From assembly GCF_029338375.1 (NCBI RefSeq), contig NZ_CP119805.1, forward strand, positions 310,001 through 374,000: a DNA stretch of 64,000 bases, given 5' to 3'. The stretch comes from Halorussus lipolyticus (lineage in GTDB: Archaea > Halobacteriota > Halobacteria > Halobacteriales > Haladaptataceae). Both the position numbers and the translations under genes were made by a program. A model generated the notes under the pieces. That model did not search any database and was not told the DNA's origin. It worked only from the letters and a program-made list of their open reading frames with translations. Shown here piece by piece: positions 7,539-16,153 of this stretch. Position 1 is the first letter of the stretch, and every line of letters starts with the position of its first letter.

Positions 7539-9311
7539 TCAGTCGTCCACACTCGCCTCGGGCGACCAGTCGTCCAAGGTCTGTTGCACCGCCTCCTCGC
7601 CGACGGCGCGGGCCAGCGTCTCGAACCCGGCGCGTTCGGCGCGCTCGTCGGCACCGGCCAGCAGGCGCGAGACGATGAACTCGGGCGTGGACTTGCCGAC
7701 CGTGCCGAACCGTGGCTGGTAGTCCACTTCGAGTTCGAGGTCGTCGTCCAGTCCCTCGGCGAAGATACCGTCCTTCCGGGCCTTGCCGGGCAGGGGCTTG
7801 AGGTCGTCGGCGAGGTGGGTGACGAAGACGCCGAGCGCGCCCCGGTTCACCGTGAGTCGGACCAGTCCGTGAAGCAGGTCGGCGGCGCTTCCGGGTTCGG
7901 TGATGGCCTCGAACTCGTCCACCAGCATCAGGGTGTCGGACCCCTCGGTCAGGGGCGGGACGATGCTCCGGAGCGTCGATTCCAGCACGCCGGCGTTGAA
8001 ACTCGCGTGTCTGCGGTGGAACACGATGTCCTCGGAAATCGAGACCTCGGCGCGCTCGGCCGGGACCGGCAGGCCCATTTGGGCCAGCAGGGCGACCTGA
8101 CAGAGCGTTTCGAGCAGGGTGGTCTTACCCCCGGAGTTCGCGCCGGTCAGGACCGACACCCGGTCTCCGGCGGGCGGGGTGGGGTCGCTATGGTCTGTTT
8201 CCGGTAACTCGTGACCGCCCACCGCGTAGGTGACTGGCTGAACGTCCTCGTCGCCGGCCTCGATGGAGACGTTCCGGGCGTTCCGGACCGCGAAGCCGTC
8301 GTCTCTGAACGCTGGCCGGGTCAGGTCGAAGGCGGCGGCGAACCGGGCCAGCGAGAGGTTGAACGCGAGGTCCGAGACTTCGGCCTCCGCGGAGTCGATT
8401 GCACCCTGATTCTCGGCGATTCGGCCCCTGAGTCGCCGAGCGACCGACCGCTCGCGCTCCTCGACCGATTCGCGGAGGTCGGCCCGGAGTTCCCGCAGGG
8501 TGGCGTTCACGAAGTCGGCGGCGTCCACCGCCTCGTCGGGCGTGGCGTCTCGCACCCGCTGGAATCCGGCGTCGGTCTCGCTGGCGACGTAATCCACGAC
8601 GACCTCGCCGAACTCGGCCCCGGCGCGGGCCTCGTCGCGTATCTCCTCCATCGCGTCGAGGGAGTCGCTTGCGAGCGATTGCACGCCGTCGAGGGCGTCG
8701 CGGAGCGAGTCAAGTTCGTCGTCCACGCCGCGGGCCACGTCGCCGCCGTCCAAGTCCGAGAGCGCCGACGCCGCAGATTCGAGGTCGGCGCGGTCGATGT
8801 CGGCGGCGCTGGCGAACGCTCCTTCCGAGAGGCCCGCATCCCGTAGCGCGAGGACGGTCCGGACCGCGGCCTCGTCGTCACCGATGCGGTCGTTTTCGGC
8901 GTACTCGGCGAACGCCGACAGGACGGCCTCGCGAGTCTCGCCGTCGAGGAGCCGCCACGACTCGGTGGCGTCCATCACGGAATCGAGACGCTCCTCGGCA
9001 GACTCACGCTCCATCAGCGGGGTCAGCACCCGGATTCGGTCGGCGGCGTCCTCGGTCACGGCGTAGTCGCTGGCCACGCCGAGGAGTTCCTTGTACACGG
9101 CGCGGGTATCTCGCGTCGAGAGGACGGCCATCCCCTCGCCGCCGTTGGCCCGCCGGAGGATTCGGGTCGCGCGCCCGCGAGACAACCCCGCGGAGACGAG
9201 CGCCCGGACCTCGCCGGACTCGATGGCTTCGACCGCCCGCTCTGTGCCCAACTCGGCCTCGAGGCGCTCGCGCGTCTTGGGTCCGACTCCCCAGTACTCC
9301 TCCAGTCGCAT
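7539..9311 (-). CDS. MutS-family ATPase with N-terminal helix-hairpin-helix
   Basis: About 590 residues. The N-terminus (YWGVGPKTRERLEAELG and GLSRGRATRILRRANG) looks like helix-hairpin-helix DNA binding. The middle is a long helical clamp-like region. The C-terminus is the MutS ATPase: Walker A TGANSGGKTTLLETL near residue 390, Walker B LMLVDEFEAITEPGSAADLL near 462 and the FVTHLADDL switch. There is no mismatch-binding domain I, so it is a MutS5/MutS-like protein, not the repair MutS. I chose ATG 9311 because the upstream part of the frame has the composition of noncoding DNA and includes a dispersed element. Possible roles are recombination or recognition of unusual DNA structures. Confidence 0.8.
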   Translation of the reverse strand: MRLEEYWGVGPKTRERLEAELGTERAVEAIESGEVRALVSAGLSRGRATRILRRANGGEGMAVLSTRDTRAVYKELLGVASDYAVTEDAADRIRVLTPLMERESAEERLDSVMDATESWRLLDGETREAVLSAFAEYAENDRIGDDEAAVRTVLALRDAGLSEGAFASAADIDRADLESAASALSDLDGGDVARGVDDELDSLRDALDGVQSLASDSLDAMEEIRDEARAGAEFGEVVVDYVASETDAGFQRVRDATPDEAVDAADFVNATLRELRADLRESVEERERSVARRLRGRIAENQGAIDSAEAEVSDLAFNLSLARFAAAFDLTRPAFRDDGFAVRNARNVSIEAGDEDVQPVTYAVGGHELPETDHSDPTPPAGDRVSVLTGANSGGKTTLLETLCQVALLAQMGLPVPAERAEVSISEDIVFHRRHASFNAGVLESTLRSIVPPLTEGSDTLMLVDEFEAITEPGSAADLLHGLVRLTVNRGALGVFVTHLADDLKPLPGKARKDGIFAEGLDDDLELEVDYQPRFGTVGKSTPEFIVSRLLAGADERAERAGFETLARAVGEEAVQQTLDDWSPEASVDD

Positions 9312-9428
9312 ATCCGAGACGTGCGGGCCGCGGCTCTTAATGGTTGCACAAGCCCTTTCAGCACGACTAATTGTTTGTTTAAGAATTTTAATGGAGTTCG
9401 AAAGAACGGATTTTATTTCTTTGCGGTC

Positions 9429-9545
9429 GGCGCGTGCGAGCGAGACGCCCGCGGGCGTCTCGCCGCGCGCGAGGGACGAGTGAACGACCGCAGGGAGTGA
9501 ACGAGGAGGTTGGGGAGGACGAGGTGCGGTTTCGGGGCGGTGCGG
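9429..9545 (+). repeat. dispersed intergenic element, copy A
   Basis: A GC-rich block begins GGCGCGTGCGAG, continues with a perfect 24-bp palindrome at 9440-9463 (half GCGAGACGCCCG), then CGCGCGCGAGGGACGAGTGA and, 33 bp on, GGTTGGGGAGG at 9508-9518. The order of motifs matches three other intergenic places in this window (14150-14320, 30225-30310 and 54110-54178). It lies upstream of the MutS-like gene, in the gap 9312-9779 before the large sensor gene, which holds no other gene. Confidence 0.6.
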
Positions 9546-9779
9546 GAGACGGCTTTGCTCAAGCCTGAAGCTAGCTTCTTTCCACTTCACCCACTTTCCG
9601 TGCCGACCAACCGAGACAAAACATCTCCCGACCAACTACTCCCGACAAAACCGTTCCCTGCCGACCAACCCAGACGAAGTTCACTTCTGCTGGCCCGAAT
9701 CAGTTCGATTCGAAAAATTTACTCTCGAACGTCGAACGAGGCGAAACGCTAACAACCACGGAGTGTGTGTCGTGGGACG

Positions 9780-12700
9780 ATGCTAAAGCCGGAGGGTGAC
9801 GGGACCGGAGCGCGAGGAGACGCCCTACAAATCGTCTACGTCGGGGACGGGGCACGCGCAGAAGCCATCGCCGAGGAGACCCACGCCGAGGTCAGGTGCG
9901 AATCGCGGGGGACGACCGCACTCGACCGAATCGAGGACGGCGAAGTCGATTGCGTGGTCGCCGAAGACGACCTCCCGAGCGTGGGCGGCCCGGAGTTTCT
10001 GGGCGCGGTCGGCGAACTCTACCCCGGTGTCGCGCGGGTCATGCTCGCCGAGTCGGTCGCCGACGCGCCGTCGAACATCGCGTTCGTGCCGATGCAACCG
10101 CGAGACGACCTGCCAGCGCGGGTCGCTCGGCGGGTCGAGCGCGCCGTCGAGCGACTGGCGGCCCGGCGCGAGCGCGACCGACTGAACGACCGGGTTGAGA
10201 CGCTGGTCGAGGAGTCGCCCGACCCGATTTTGACCATCGACGACGAGTGTGAGATAGTATTCGCCAACAACGCCATCGAGCGCGTCTTCGGCCGCGAACC
10301 CGACGCCATCGTGGGCGAATCGGCGCTCGAACTGATAGACGAGTCGGTTCACGACTGCTTCGAGACCGCCGTGAGCGAACTCTGCGACGACGAGGGGCAG
10401 GTCGAACGCGACTACGTGGAACTGCCGGGAAAACACCGCGACGGCAGGGAGGTTCCCCTCGCCATCTCCTTCCGGGAGACCGAGCGCGACGACACCAACT
10501 ACTTCTCTGCTATCGTCCGCGACGTGAGCAAGCGCAAACGCCTCGAGGACCGTCTCGAAGCCGAGAAGCGAAAGACCAAGGAACTCCACGAGGTCGCGGT
10601 CATGCTCGAGGAGTGCGAGACCCCCGACGAGGTGTGTCGCCTCGCTGTCGAGACCGCCGAGCAGTTGCTGGAGTTCGACCTCTGTGTGGTGGACACGATG
10701 GAGGACGGCGAACTCGTCCCGCGGGCCGTCTCGAAGGGCGTCCCGACCGACGGCTACTACACCACGACGCCCATCTCCGCCGAGGACAACCTCGCGGCGC
10801 GGGCCTACCGGGAAGGCGAATCTCTCCGGACCAGCAACCTCCACGACGAAGGCGTGGACCCCGCAGAGAGCGGGTATCAGGCGGCCCTGACCGTCCCCAT
10901 CGGCGACATCGGCGTGTTTCAGGCCGTCTCGCAGGAGGCCGGTGCCTTCGACGAGAGCGACTGCGAACTCGCCGAACTCCTCTCGTCGCACGTGGCCCAG
11001 TCGCTCCAGCGGATTCGCTCCGAGAGCGCCCTGCAGGCCGAGCGTGACCGATTCGCCGCGCTGTTCGAGAACGTGCCCGAACCAATCATCGACTACGGGG
11101 CGCGCGACGGTCGGCCCGTGGTCCACTCGGTCAACGAGGCCTTCGAGGAGGTCTTCGGCTACGAGGCGGGCGAGGCGGTCGGACGGGAGATAGCCGACCT
11201 CATCGTGCCCGACGAGCGACGGTCGGAGTTCGAGCGCCACGTCGAGCAGATGAAGGACGACGACCATCTCAACACCGAGGTTCGGAGACAGGGAGCAGAC
11301 GGCATGCGGGACTTCCTGCTCCGGACCGCCAGCGTCTCCGGCGAGCGGTCCGGCGGGTACGCCATCTACACCGACATCACCGACCGCAAGCAGTTGGAAC
11401 GCGACTTGGAGCGCGCCAATCGGAAGTTCGAGGAACTCCACCACGTCGCGGTCAATCTCGAAGGACTCAACACCGCCGACGAGATTTACGACGAGACCGT
11501 CGCGGCCGCCGAGGAGATTCTTCAGTTCGACATCTGCGGCGTGGCCATCGAGGACGACGGCTACCTCGTGCCGCAGGCCACGACCTCGGAGTTCGACGAG
11601 GACGACTACAAGATACTCCGCACCGACGAGGGAATCGCCGGGAAGACCTATCAACACGAGGAGACGTACGTCATCGAGGACATCCGGCAGACCGACGAGG
11701 GGCGGCGCGTCAACGACGACCTCAAGTCCTTCCTGAGCGTCCCCCTCGGCAAAGAGGGTGTCCTGCAAGCCGGGTCGCGGGCGCTCGGCGGGTTCGACGA
11801 CGAGGACGCGAAACTGGCGGAACTGCTGGTCTCTCACGCCTCCGAGGCGCTCCAGCGGGTCCGCTCGGAGTCGGCCCTGCGCGAGGAGCGCGACCGGTTC
11901 GCCGCGCTGTTCGAGAACGTGCCCGAACCGACCGTGCGTTACGAACTCCGGGACGGCGACCCGGTCATCAAGTCGGTCAACGAGGCCTTCGAGGAGACCT
12001 TCGGCTACAGCGAGGCCGAGGCGCGGGGCGAGTCGATAGACGACCTGCTGGTGCCCGACGACCTGCAGGGCGAGGCCGGGCGACTCAACGAGCGAGTCCG
12101 GCAGGGCGAGCGCGTCGATGCGGAGGTCAAGCGGACCGCCGACGGCGGCGTCCGGGACTTCCTGCTCCGGAACGCCGAGGTGTCGGGCGACGACGGGAAC
12201 TACGTCATCTACACCGACATCACCGAGCGCAAACAGCGCGAGGAGATGCTCGACGCGCTCCACCGGACGACCCGCGACCTGATGTCCGCCGAGCGCCAGC
12301 GCGACATCTGCGAGACCGCGGTCGAGACGGCCCGGAACGTCCTCGACATCCCTCACGCGACCGTCTTCCGGTGGGACGACGACTCGGAACTGCTGGAACC
12401 CTTCATCATGCCGGAGGACACCATCACGACCATCGGCGAGGCCCCGGCGTTAGAGCGAGGCGAGGGCATCGTCGGGACCGTGTTCGCAGACGGCGAGTCG
12501 GCGCACCTCGAAAACGCGTGGAATGACCCCCGAGCGGCAGAGAACGGCTCTTCGAGCATCCGAGCGTTCGGCGCGTTCCCGCTGGGCGATTGGGGCGTGA
12601 TGACCGTCGCCTCCGCGGAGGTGGGCACGTTCGACGACTACGAGATAGACCTCGTGCGGGTGCTGGCGGCCAACACCGAGGTCGCGCTCAATCGGGCGGC

Positions 12701-13919
12701 CCGCGAGGCCGAACTCGCCGACCAGCGAAGCCAACTCGCGGAACTCGACCGCATCAACGAGGTCATCCGCGACGTGGACCAACTGCTGGTTCGGGCCTCG
12801 ACCCGCGAGGAGATGGAGCAGGCGGTCTGCGACCGACTCGCCGAGTCGGCCCACTATCGGTTCGCGTGGACCGGGAAGGCGATGGCAGGGGCGAATCAGG
12901 CCGAACCGAGCGCCTTCGCGGGCGTCGAGGAGGGCTACCTCGAAGCCATCACCGAGATGCGCGACGAAACTCCTCGCGGGCCTGCCCAGAAAGCCCTCGA
13001 AACCGCGGCGGTGCAGGTCGTCCAGAACGTCCCCGAGGACGACGGCTTCGCACCGTGGCGCGAGCAGGCGCTGGAACGGGGCTATCGCTCGGCGGCCGCC
13101 ATCCCCCTGCGCTATCGGGAGACGGTCTACGGCGTCTTGTGCGTCTACGCCGACCGGGCGAACGCCTTCGACGACCGCGAGCAGGCGGTGCTGGCCGAAC
13201 TCGGCGAGACCATCGGTCACGCCATCAACGCGGCCGAGAGCAAGAAGGCGCTCCTCTCGGACGCCGTGGTCGAAGTCGAGTTCGAGATTCGTGACGGCGA
13301 GGGGTTCTTCGCCCGAATTCCCCGCGAGGAGGGCGGCGAGTTCGCGCTCGACGGCGTGACCATGACCACGGACGGGTCGTTCGTCTACTTCATGACCGCC
13401 GAGGGAATCGACCCCGACCGGGTGCTGGAGAGCGCCGAGTCAGCCGACGACATCGGGCAGGCCCGCCTCGTCAACGAACACGACGACGGCAACCTGTTCG
13501 AGTTCGTCTACACCGGCCCGTCGCCGCTCGAAGAACTGGCCAATCACGGCGGGACCCTCCGGGACGCCAAGTTCACCGCGAACGGTGGCCGGAGCGTGGT
13601 CGAACTCCCGCGGAACGTGGACGTGCGCTCGGCGGTCGAGTCGATTCAGGACTCGATTCCCGGCACCAAGGTCGTGGCCCGCCGGGAACGCGAGCGACCG
13701 GAGCGCACCGTCGAGGAGTTCCGCGCGACGCTGGAGGACGACCTGACCGAGCGCCAGCGGTCGGCCCTCGACGCGGCCTACTACGCCGGGTTCTTCGAGT
13801 GGCCTCGGGAGAGTACCGGCGAGGAGGTCAGCGAGTCGCTCGGGGTTTCGGCCCCGACCTTCCACCAGCATCTGCGGGTCGGCGAGCGGAAACTCCTCTC
13901 GGCGTTCTTGGACGAATAA
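9780..13919 (+). CDS. giant PAS/GAF sensor regulator with Bat-type HTH-10 output
   Basis: About 1379 residues from ATG 9780 (GTG 9765 is possible). Order: a receiver-like N-terminal domain (residues 10-120) with VDCVVAEDDLP at the phosphoacceptor strand; PAS1 (about 140-255); GAF1; PAS2; GAF2; PAS3; GAF3; GAF4 (to about 1105); a bacterio-opsin-activator-type domain (about 1110-1290); and a C-terminal HTH-10 (LTERQRSALDAAYYAGFFEWPRESTGEEVSESLGVS). PAS2 and PAS3 share RDRFAALFENVPEP and YTDIT, pointing to internal duplication of a GAF-PAS unit. It has no kinase domain, so it is a one-component regulator for redox, light or small ligands. An AAAAATTTA box lies at 9713-9721. Confidence 0.85.
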   Translation: MLKPEGDGTGARGDALQIVYVGDGARAEAIAEETHAEVRCESRGTTALDRIEDGEVDCVVAEDDLPSVGGPEFLGAVGELYPGVARVMLAESVADAPSNIAFVPMQPRDDLPARVARRVERAVERLAARRERDRLNDRVETLVEESPDPILTIDDECEIVFANNAIERVFGREPDAIVGESALELIDESVHDCFETAVSELCDDEGQVERDYVELPGKHRDGREVPLAISFRETERDDTNYFSAIVRDVSKRKRLEDRLEAEKRKTKELHEVAVMLEECETPDEVCRLAVETAEQLLEFDLCVVDTMEDGELVPRAVSKGVPTDGYYTTTPISAEDNLAARAYREGESLRTSNLHDEGVDPAESGYQAALTVPIGDIGVFQAVSQEAGAFDESDCELAELLSSHVAQSLQRIRSESALQAERDRFAALFENVPEPIIDYGARDGRPVVHSVNEAFEEVFGYEAGEAVGREIADLIVPDERRSEFERHVEQMKDDDHLNTEVRRQGADGMRDFLLRTASVSGERSGGYAIYTDITDRKQLERDLERANRKFEELHHVAVNLEGLNTADEIYDETVAAAEEILQFDICGVAIEDDGYLVPQATTSEFDEDDYKILRTDEGIAGKTYQHEETYVIEDIRQTDEGRRVNDDLKSFLSVPLGKEGVLQAGSRALGGFDDEDAKLAELLVSHASEALQRVRSESALREERDRFAALFENVPEPTVRYELRDGDPVIKSVNEAFEETFGYSEAEARGESIDDLLVPDDLQGEAGRLNERVRQGERVDAEVKRTADGGVRDFLLRNAEVSGDDGNYVIYTDITERKQREEMLDALHRTTRDLMSAERQRDICETAVETARNVLDIPHATVFRWDDDSELLEPFIMPEDTITTIGEAPALERGEGIVGTVFADGESAHLENAWNDPRAAENGSSSIRAFGAFPLGDWGVMTVASAEVGTFDDYEIDLVRVLAANTEVALNRAAREAELADQRSQLAELDRINEVIRDVDQLLVRASTREEMEQAVCDRLAESAHYRFAWTGKAMAGANQAEPSAFAGVEEGYLEAITEMRDETPRGPAQKALETAAVQVVQNVPEDDGFAPWREQALERGYRSAAAIPLRYRETVYGVLCVYADRANAFDDREQAVLAELGETIGHAINAAESKKALLSDAVVEVEFEIRDGEGFFARIPREEGGEFALDGVTMTTDGSFVYFMTAEGIDPDRVLESAESADDIGQARLVNEHDDGNLFEFVYTGPSPLEELANHGGTLRDAKFTANGGRSVVELPRNVDVRSAVESIQDSIPGTKVVARRERERPERTVEEFRATLEDDLTERQRSALDAAYYAGFFEWPRESTGEEVSESLGVSAPTFHQHLRVGERKLLSAFLDE

Positions 13920-13972
13920 GGGGTTTTTACGGCGGTTTCGGTCGGCGAACCAACCGCCATCCTCGGCGGACT

Positions 13973-14090
13973 GAAAGGGCGAGCGCGGTTCGCGTTTGCG
14001 TGGTCGTCTCCGGCGGCCCTATTCGAGCGCCGAGCGAAGCGAGGTGCGAGAATATCCGCTGGAGCGACCGCGAACCGCGCGAGGGCTTTC
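13973..14090. ncRNA. candidate structured element: long imperfect stem-loop
   Basis: The 22-nt arm at 13973-13994 (GAAAGGGCGAGCGCGGTTCG...) pairs with 14069-14090 at 18 of 22 positions: an uninterrupted 12-bp inner stem, a G-rich mismatched internal loop and a 5-bp outer stem GAAAG/CTTTC. The 74-nt interior holds CGAGCGCCGAGCGAAGCGAG. The same outer frame recurs at 15758-15802. No coding frame fits. Whether it is transcribed is unknown. It lies between the large sensor and the secreted protease genes. Confidence 0.45.
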
Positions 14091-14149
14091 GATACCTCCG
14101 TCGCTGTTTTTGTGGCAGAGTTGGATAGGTCACGAGAAACAAGGTTGGA

Positions 14150-14320
14150 AGCGAGAGGAAGCTAGCTACTGCCGAAACCGAGGCGTCTACCGCACAGCAC
14201 CGCACCGCTACCGCGGGCCACACCCTCCCCAACCGATTGCGTTGCTCGTCGCTTCGCTCCTGCGCTACTCATCCCTCGCGCGGTTCGGCGCGGCATGAAC
14301 GCCGCGCCAGCACGCGCCAG
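14150..14320 (-). repeat. dispersed intergenic element, copy B
   Basis: Read on the minus strand: GGCGCGTGCTGGCGC (14304-14318), a hairpin GGCGCGGC/GCCGCGCC (14287-14308) overlapping it, CGCGCGAGGGATGAGT (about 14269-14284) and GGTTGGGGAGG (14224-14234). The same order of motifs occurs in copies A, C and D. The 15-mer GCGCCAGCACGCGCC on the plus strand is identical in copies B and D. The rest of the gap 13920-14387 holds the stem-loop at 13973-14090 and an AT-rich tail at 14330-14370. Confidence 0.6.
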
Positions 14321-14387
14321 ACACAAGTAGAGATGTTGTAAAGAATTGTATTTATATTTTAGGAGAGTGTAAAGGTTGCTCAAAAAT

Positions 14388-15569
14388 TCAGAACGTGTAG
14401 CCGTGCTTTTCGGTGACGTGGTGGGCCGCGGTGCCCCAGATGTAGTCCTCGCCGGGCCACCACGTCCGGGCGTTGTTGAACCCGCCGACCAGCACGCCCG
14501 CGTCGGGATTGTCGGGGTCCGGATGGTAGTTGACCGACCCGCTGTCGCCGTCGCTGAAACCGGACTCCTCGCCCCACTTGAGTTGGCCCTGCTTGCAGAT
14601 GGCCCCGTAGGCGCAGGTGAAACCGTCTACCGCCTGAATCTTGCCGGTGGTGTGGCCCGTCTTGACGCCGATTTTTTCGAGGCCCTCGCCTTCGGCCTTG
14701 AGGTCCGCGAGGCCGACTTTGGTGAACTGCCCGAGGACCCGGCCGGGCGACTCCCGGCGGATGCGCGAGAGCGGTTCGTACCCCTCGACGGGCCGGGCGC
14801 AAATCATGTCCGACTTGGGGTAGCCAGACCGGACCGCCCCGATTTCGGTCCGACTGCCGTCCAGCAGGTAGAGCGGTTCGCCCGCGTTGCCGGTCCCGCC
14901 GAAGACGTGGTTCGCGGTGGCGAAGTACCGCGACCCGTCGGCGGGGTCCCGCATCGCCGGCGCGAGCGTGCCGTAGAGTTTTTCGCTGGCGACGGCGACG
15001 CTCCCCGGCACGCCCCCGTCGTCGGTGGTCGCGTCAGCGCCCGACGCATCCAACTCCTCGACTGCGCTCGGAGTCGCCGCCGCACCCGGACGCTGACTCC
15101 GGCGCACGTCCCCGGCCTGCACCCGGCGGACCTCGACCGGCGTGTCCTCGACTCGCTCGGGGACCGCGCCGCGGGCCTCCTCGGACGTGATTTCGACCCG
15201 GATACTCGCGTTTCGCCCGCCGTACTCGCCGGGTTCGACCGCCGAACTCGCCACCTCGTCGTGATGGCGCACCGTCAGATTCCGGTGGGCCGCCAGCGCC
15301 GACCGGAAGTCGTCGTACCAGTCGGCGGGCACCGTCTTGCGCCGCGGCCGGAGTTCGCCGGACTCCTCGTCGCGGGTTAGACCGTAGACCACCGGCACCT
15401 CGTCTCGACTCGCCGCCCGCACGTCCTCCGCGGAGAGGAGACTCGCCGAGAGCGCACCGAACCCCAGACTCAGAAGCGTATCGACGAACCGCCGCCGTCC
15501 CATCGTCCCCACGCTCTCGTCGTGGACGGCGCTGGTCCGCGTGTCGTCGTGTTCCCCCATTTCCCGCAT
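14388..15569 (-). CDS. Tat-exported trypsin-like serine protease
   Basis: About 393 residues. The signal GRRRFVDTLLSLGFGALSASLL near residues 24-45 has twin arginines and suggests Tat export. The C-terminal half is a chymotrypsin-fold domain with a readable triad: His in ATANHVFGG (about residue 220), Asp in PKSDMICARP (about 252) and Ser in FSDGDSGSVNY (about 342). GHTTGKIQAV precedes the serine, as in bacterial trypsin-like proteases. Residues 60-200 form a pro-region-like segment rich in charged residues. I chose ATG 15569; ATG 15560 is 3 codons in. The product is probably an extracellular protease, or a protein-binding relative. Confidence 0.75.
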   Translation of the reverse strand: MREMGEHDDTRTSAVHDESVGTMGRRRFVDTLLSLGFGALSASLLSAEDVRAASRDEVPVVYGLTRDEESGELRPRRKTVPADWYDDFRSALAAHRNLTVRHHDEVASSAVEPGEYGGRNASIRVEITSEEARGAVPERVEDTPVEVRRVQAGDVRRSQRPGAAATPSAVEELDASGADATTDDGGVPGSVAVASEKLYGTLAPAMRDPADGSRYFATANHVFGGTGNAGEPLYLLDGSRTEIGAVRSGYPKSDMICARPVEGYEPLSRIRRESPGRVLGQFTKVGLADLKAEGEGLEKIGVKTGHTTGKIQAVDGFTCAYGAICKQGQLKWGEESGFSDGDSGSVNYHPDPDNPDAGVLVGGFNNARTWWPGEDYIWGTAAHHVTEKHGYTF

Positions 15570-15757
15570 ACCTGTACGCCGGACTGTCACTTGAAACTGC
15601 TTGCCCGCCCGCGATTCGAGCCGGTTGATACAAGTCGAAAGAGCCGCCTGTGAAAAGTTAGCAGGCAACTAGCAATCCCCGGTGAATCCGCCGCGGATAC
15701 GCTCAACCGAACAATCCACCAGCGAACGCCCTGCTGACCGACAACCATGGGTGGGGT

Positions 15758-15802
15758 GAAGGGGCCGGTCGCTCGCGTGACCGCGAGCGGCCGGGGGCTT
15801 CA
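15758..15802. ncRNA. candidate structured element: short strong hairpin with GAAGGGG...GGGGCTTC frame
   Basis: CCGGTCGCTCGCG (15765-15777) pairs with CGCGAGCGGCCGG (15782-15794) around a TGAC loop with one wobble. An outer TGAAG/CTTCA stem is separated from it by a G-rich internal loop. This is the same frame as the larger element at 13973-14090. It occupies the gene-free stretch 15570-15851 between the protease gene and the small gene at 15852. Confidence 0.45.
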
Positions 15803-15851
15803 AAAATCGTCTTCTCCGCCGTAACAGCAGTCGTTTTCCCGGCTTCTGTTT

Positions 15852-16145
15852 TTAGGTCGCTCCCAGAACAGCGTCAGTTTCGACCGATTCCGCGGCGTCG
15901 AGCGAGCAAATCGCGTCGATGTCGGTCTGCTCGACTTCGACCAGCACGCGGTCGAACGCCAGTTCCCGGAGGACCTCGCCGCCGAGGGATTCGACCTCCT
16001 CGGCGAGCGCAGGGGTATCGGTCTCCTCGGCGTCGTCGGTCACGTTCTCGGACTTATCCTCAGCCAGCGTCACCACCAGCCGAATCGTCTCGCCGGGAAT
16101 CGGGTCGCGCCGGAGCGACCGCACGGTGTGGCTCACGTAGGTCAT
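15852..16145 (-). CDS. small hypothetical protein in an operon with the M24 peptidase
   Basis: This acidic protein has 97 residues and starts MTYVSHTVRSLRRDPIPGETIRLVV. The ATG at 16145 lies 8 nt after the peptidase stop codon, so the two are almost certainly co-transcribed. It alternates strands and helices (LAFDRVLVEVEQTDIDAICSL), compatible with a small ferredoxin-like fold similar to a peptidase inhibitor I9/propeptide domain, but this is only a shape impression. There are no catalytic motifs or membrane segments. I do not recognise a named family. Confidence 0.65.
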   Translation of the reverse strand: MTYVSHTVRSLRRDPIPGETIRLVVTLAEDKSENVTDDAEETDTPALAEEVESLGGEVLRELAFDRVLVEVEQTDIDAICSLDAAESVETDAVLGAT

Positions 16146-16153
16146 AGCTCGGT

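Noticed and set aside
6861..8207. 448-codon plus-strand frame across the glycosyltransferase and MutS-like genes
   Set aside because: It runs antisense across two genes whose motifs (GT87, Walker A and B) are readable on the other strand; the translated frame is low complexity, rich in Arg, Glu and Gly.
7539..9635. MutS-like gene extended to a 698-codon frame
   Set aside because: The extra N-terminus passes through the dispersed element copy A, and the ATG at 9311 starts the helix-hairpin-helix region directly.
9825..12356. Long antisense frame of 843 codons opposite the giant sensor gene
   Set aside because: It mirrors a GC-rich acidic gene; codon composition creates open antisense frames. 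The protein has no recognisable domain and the sense frame has clear PAS and GAF domains.
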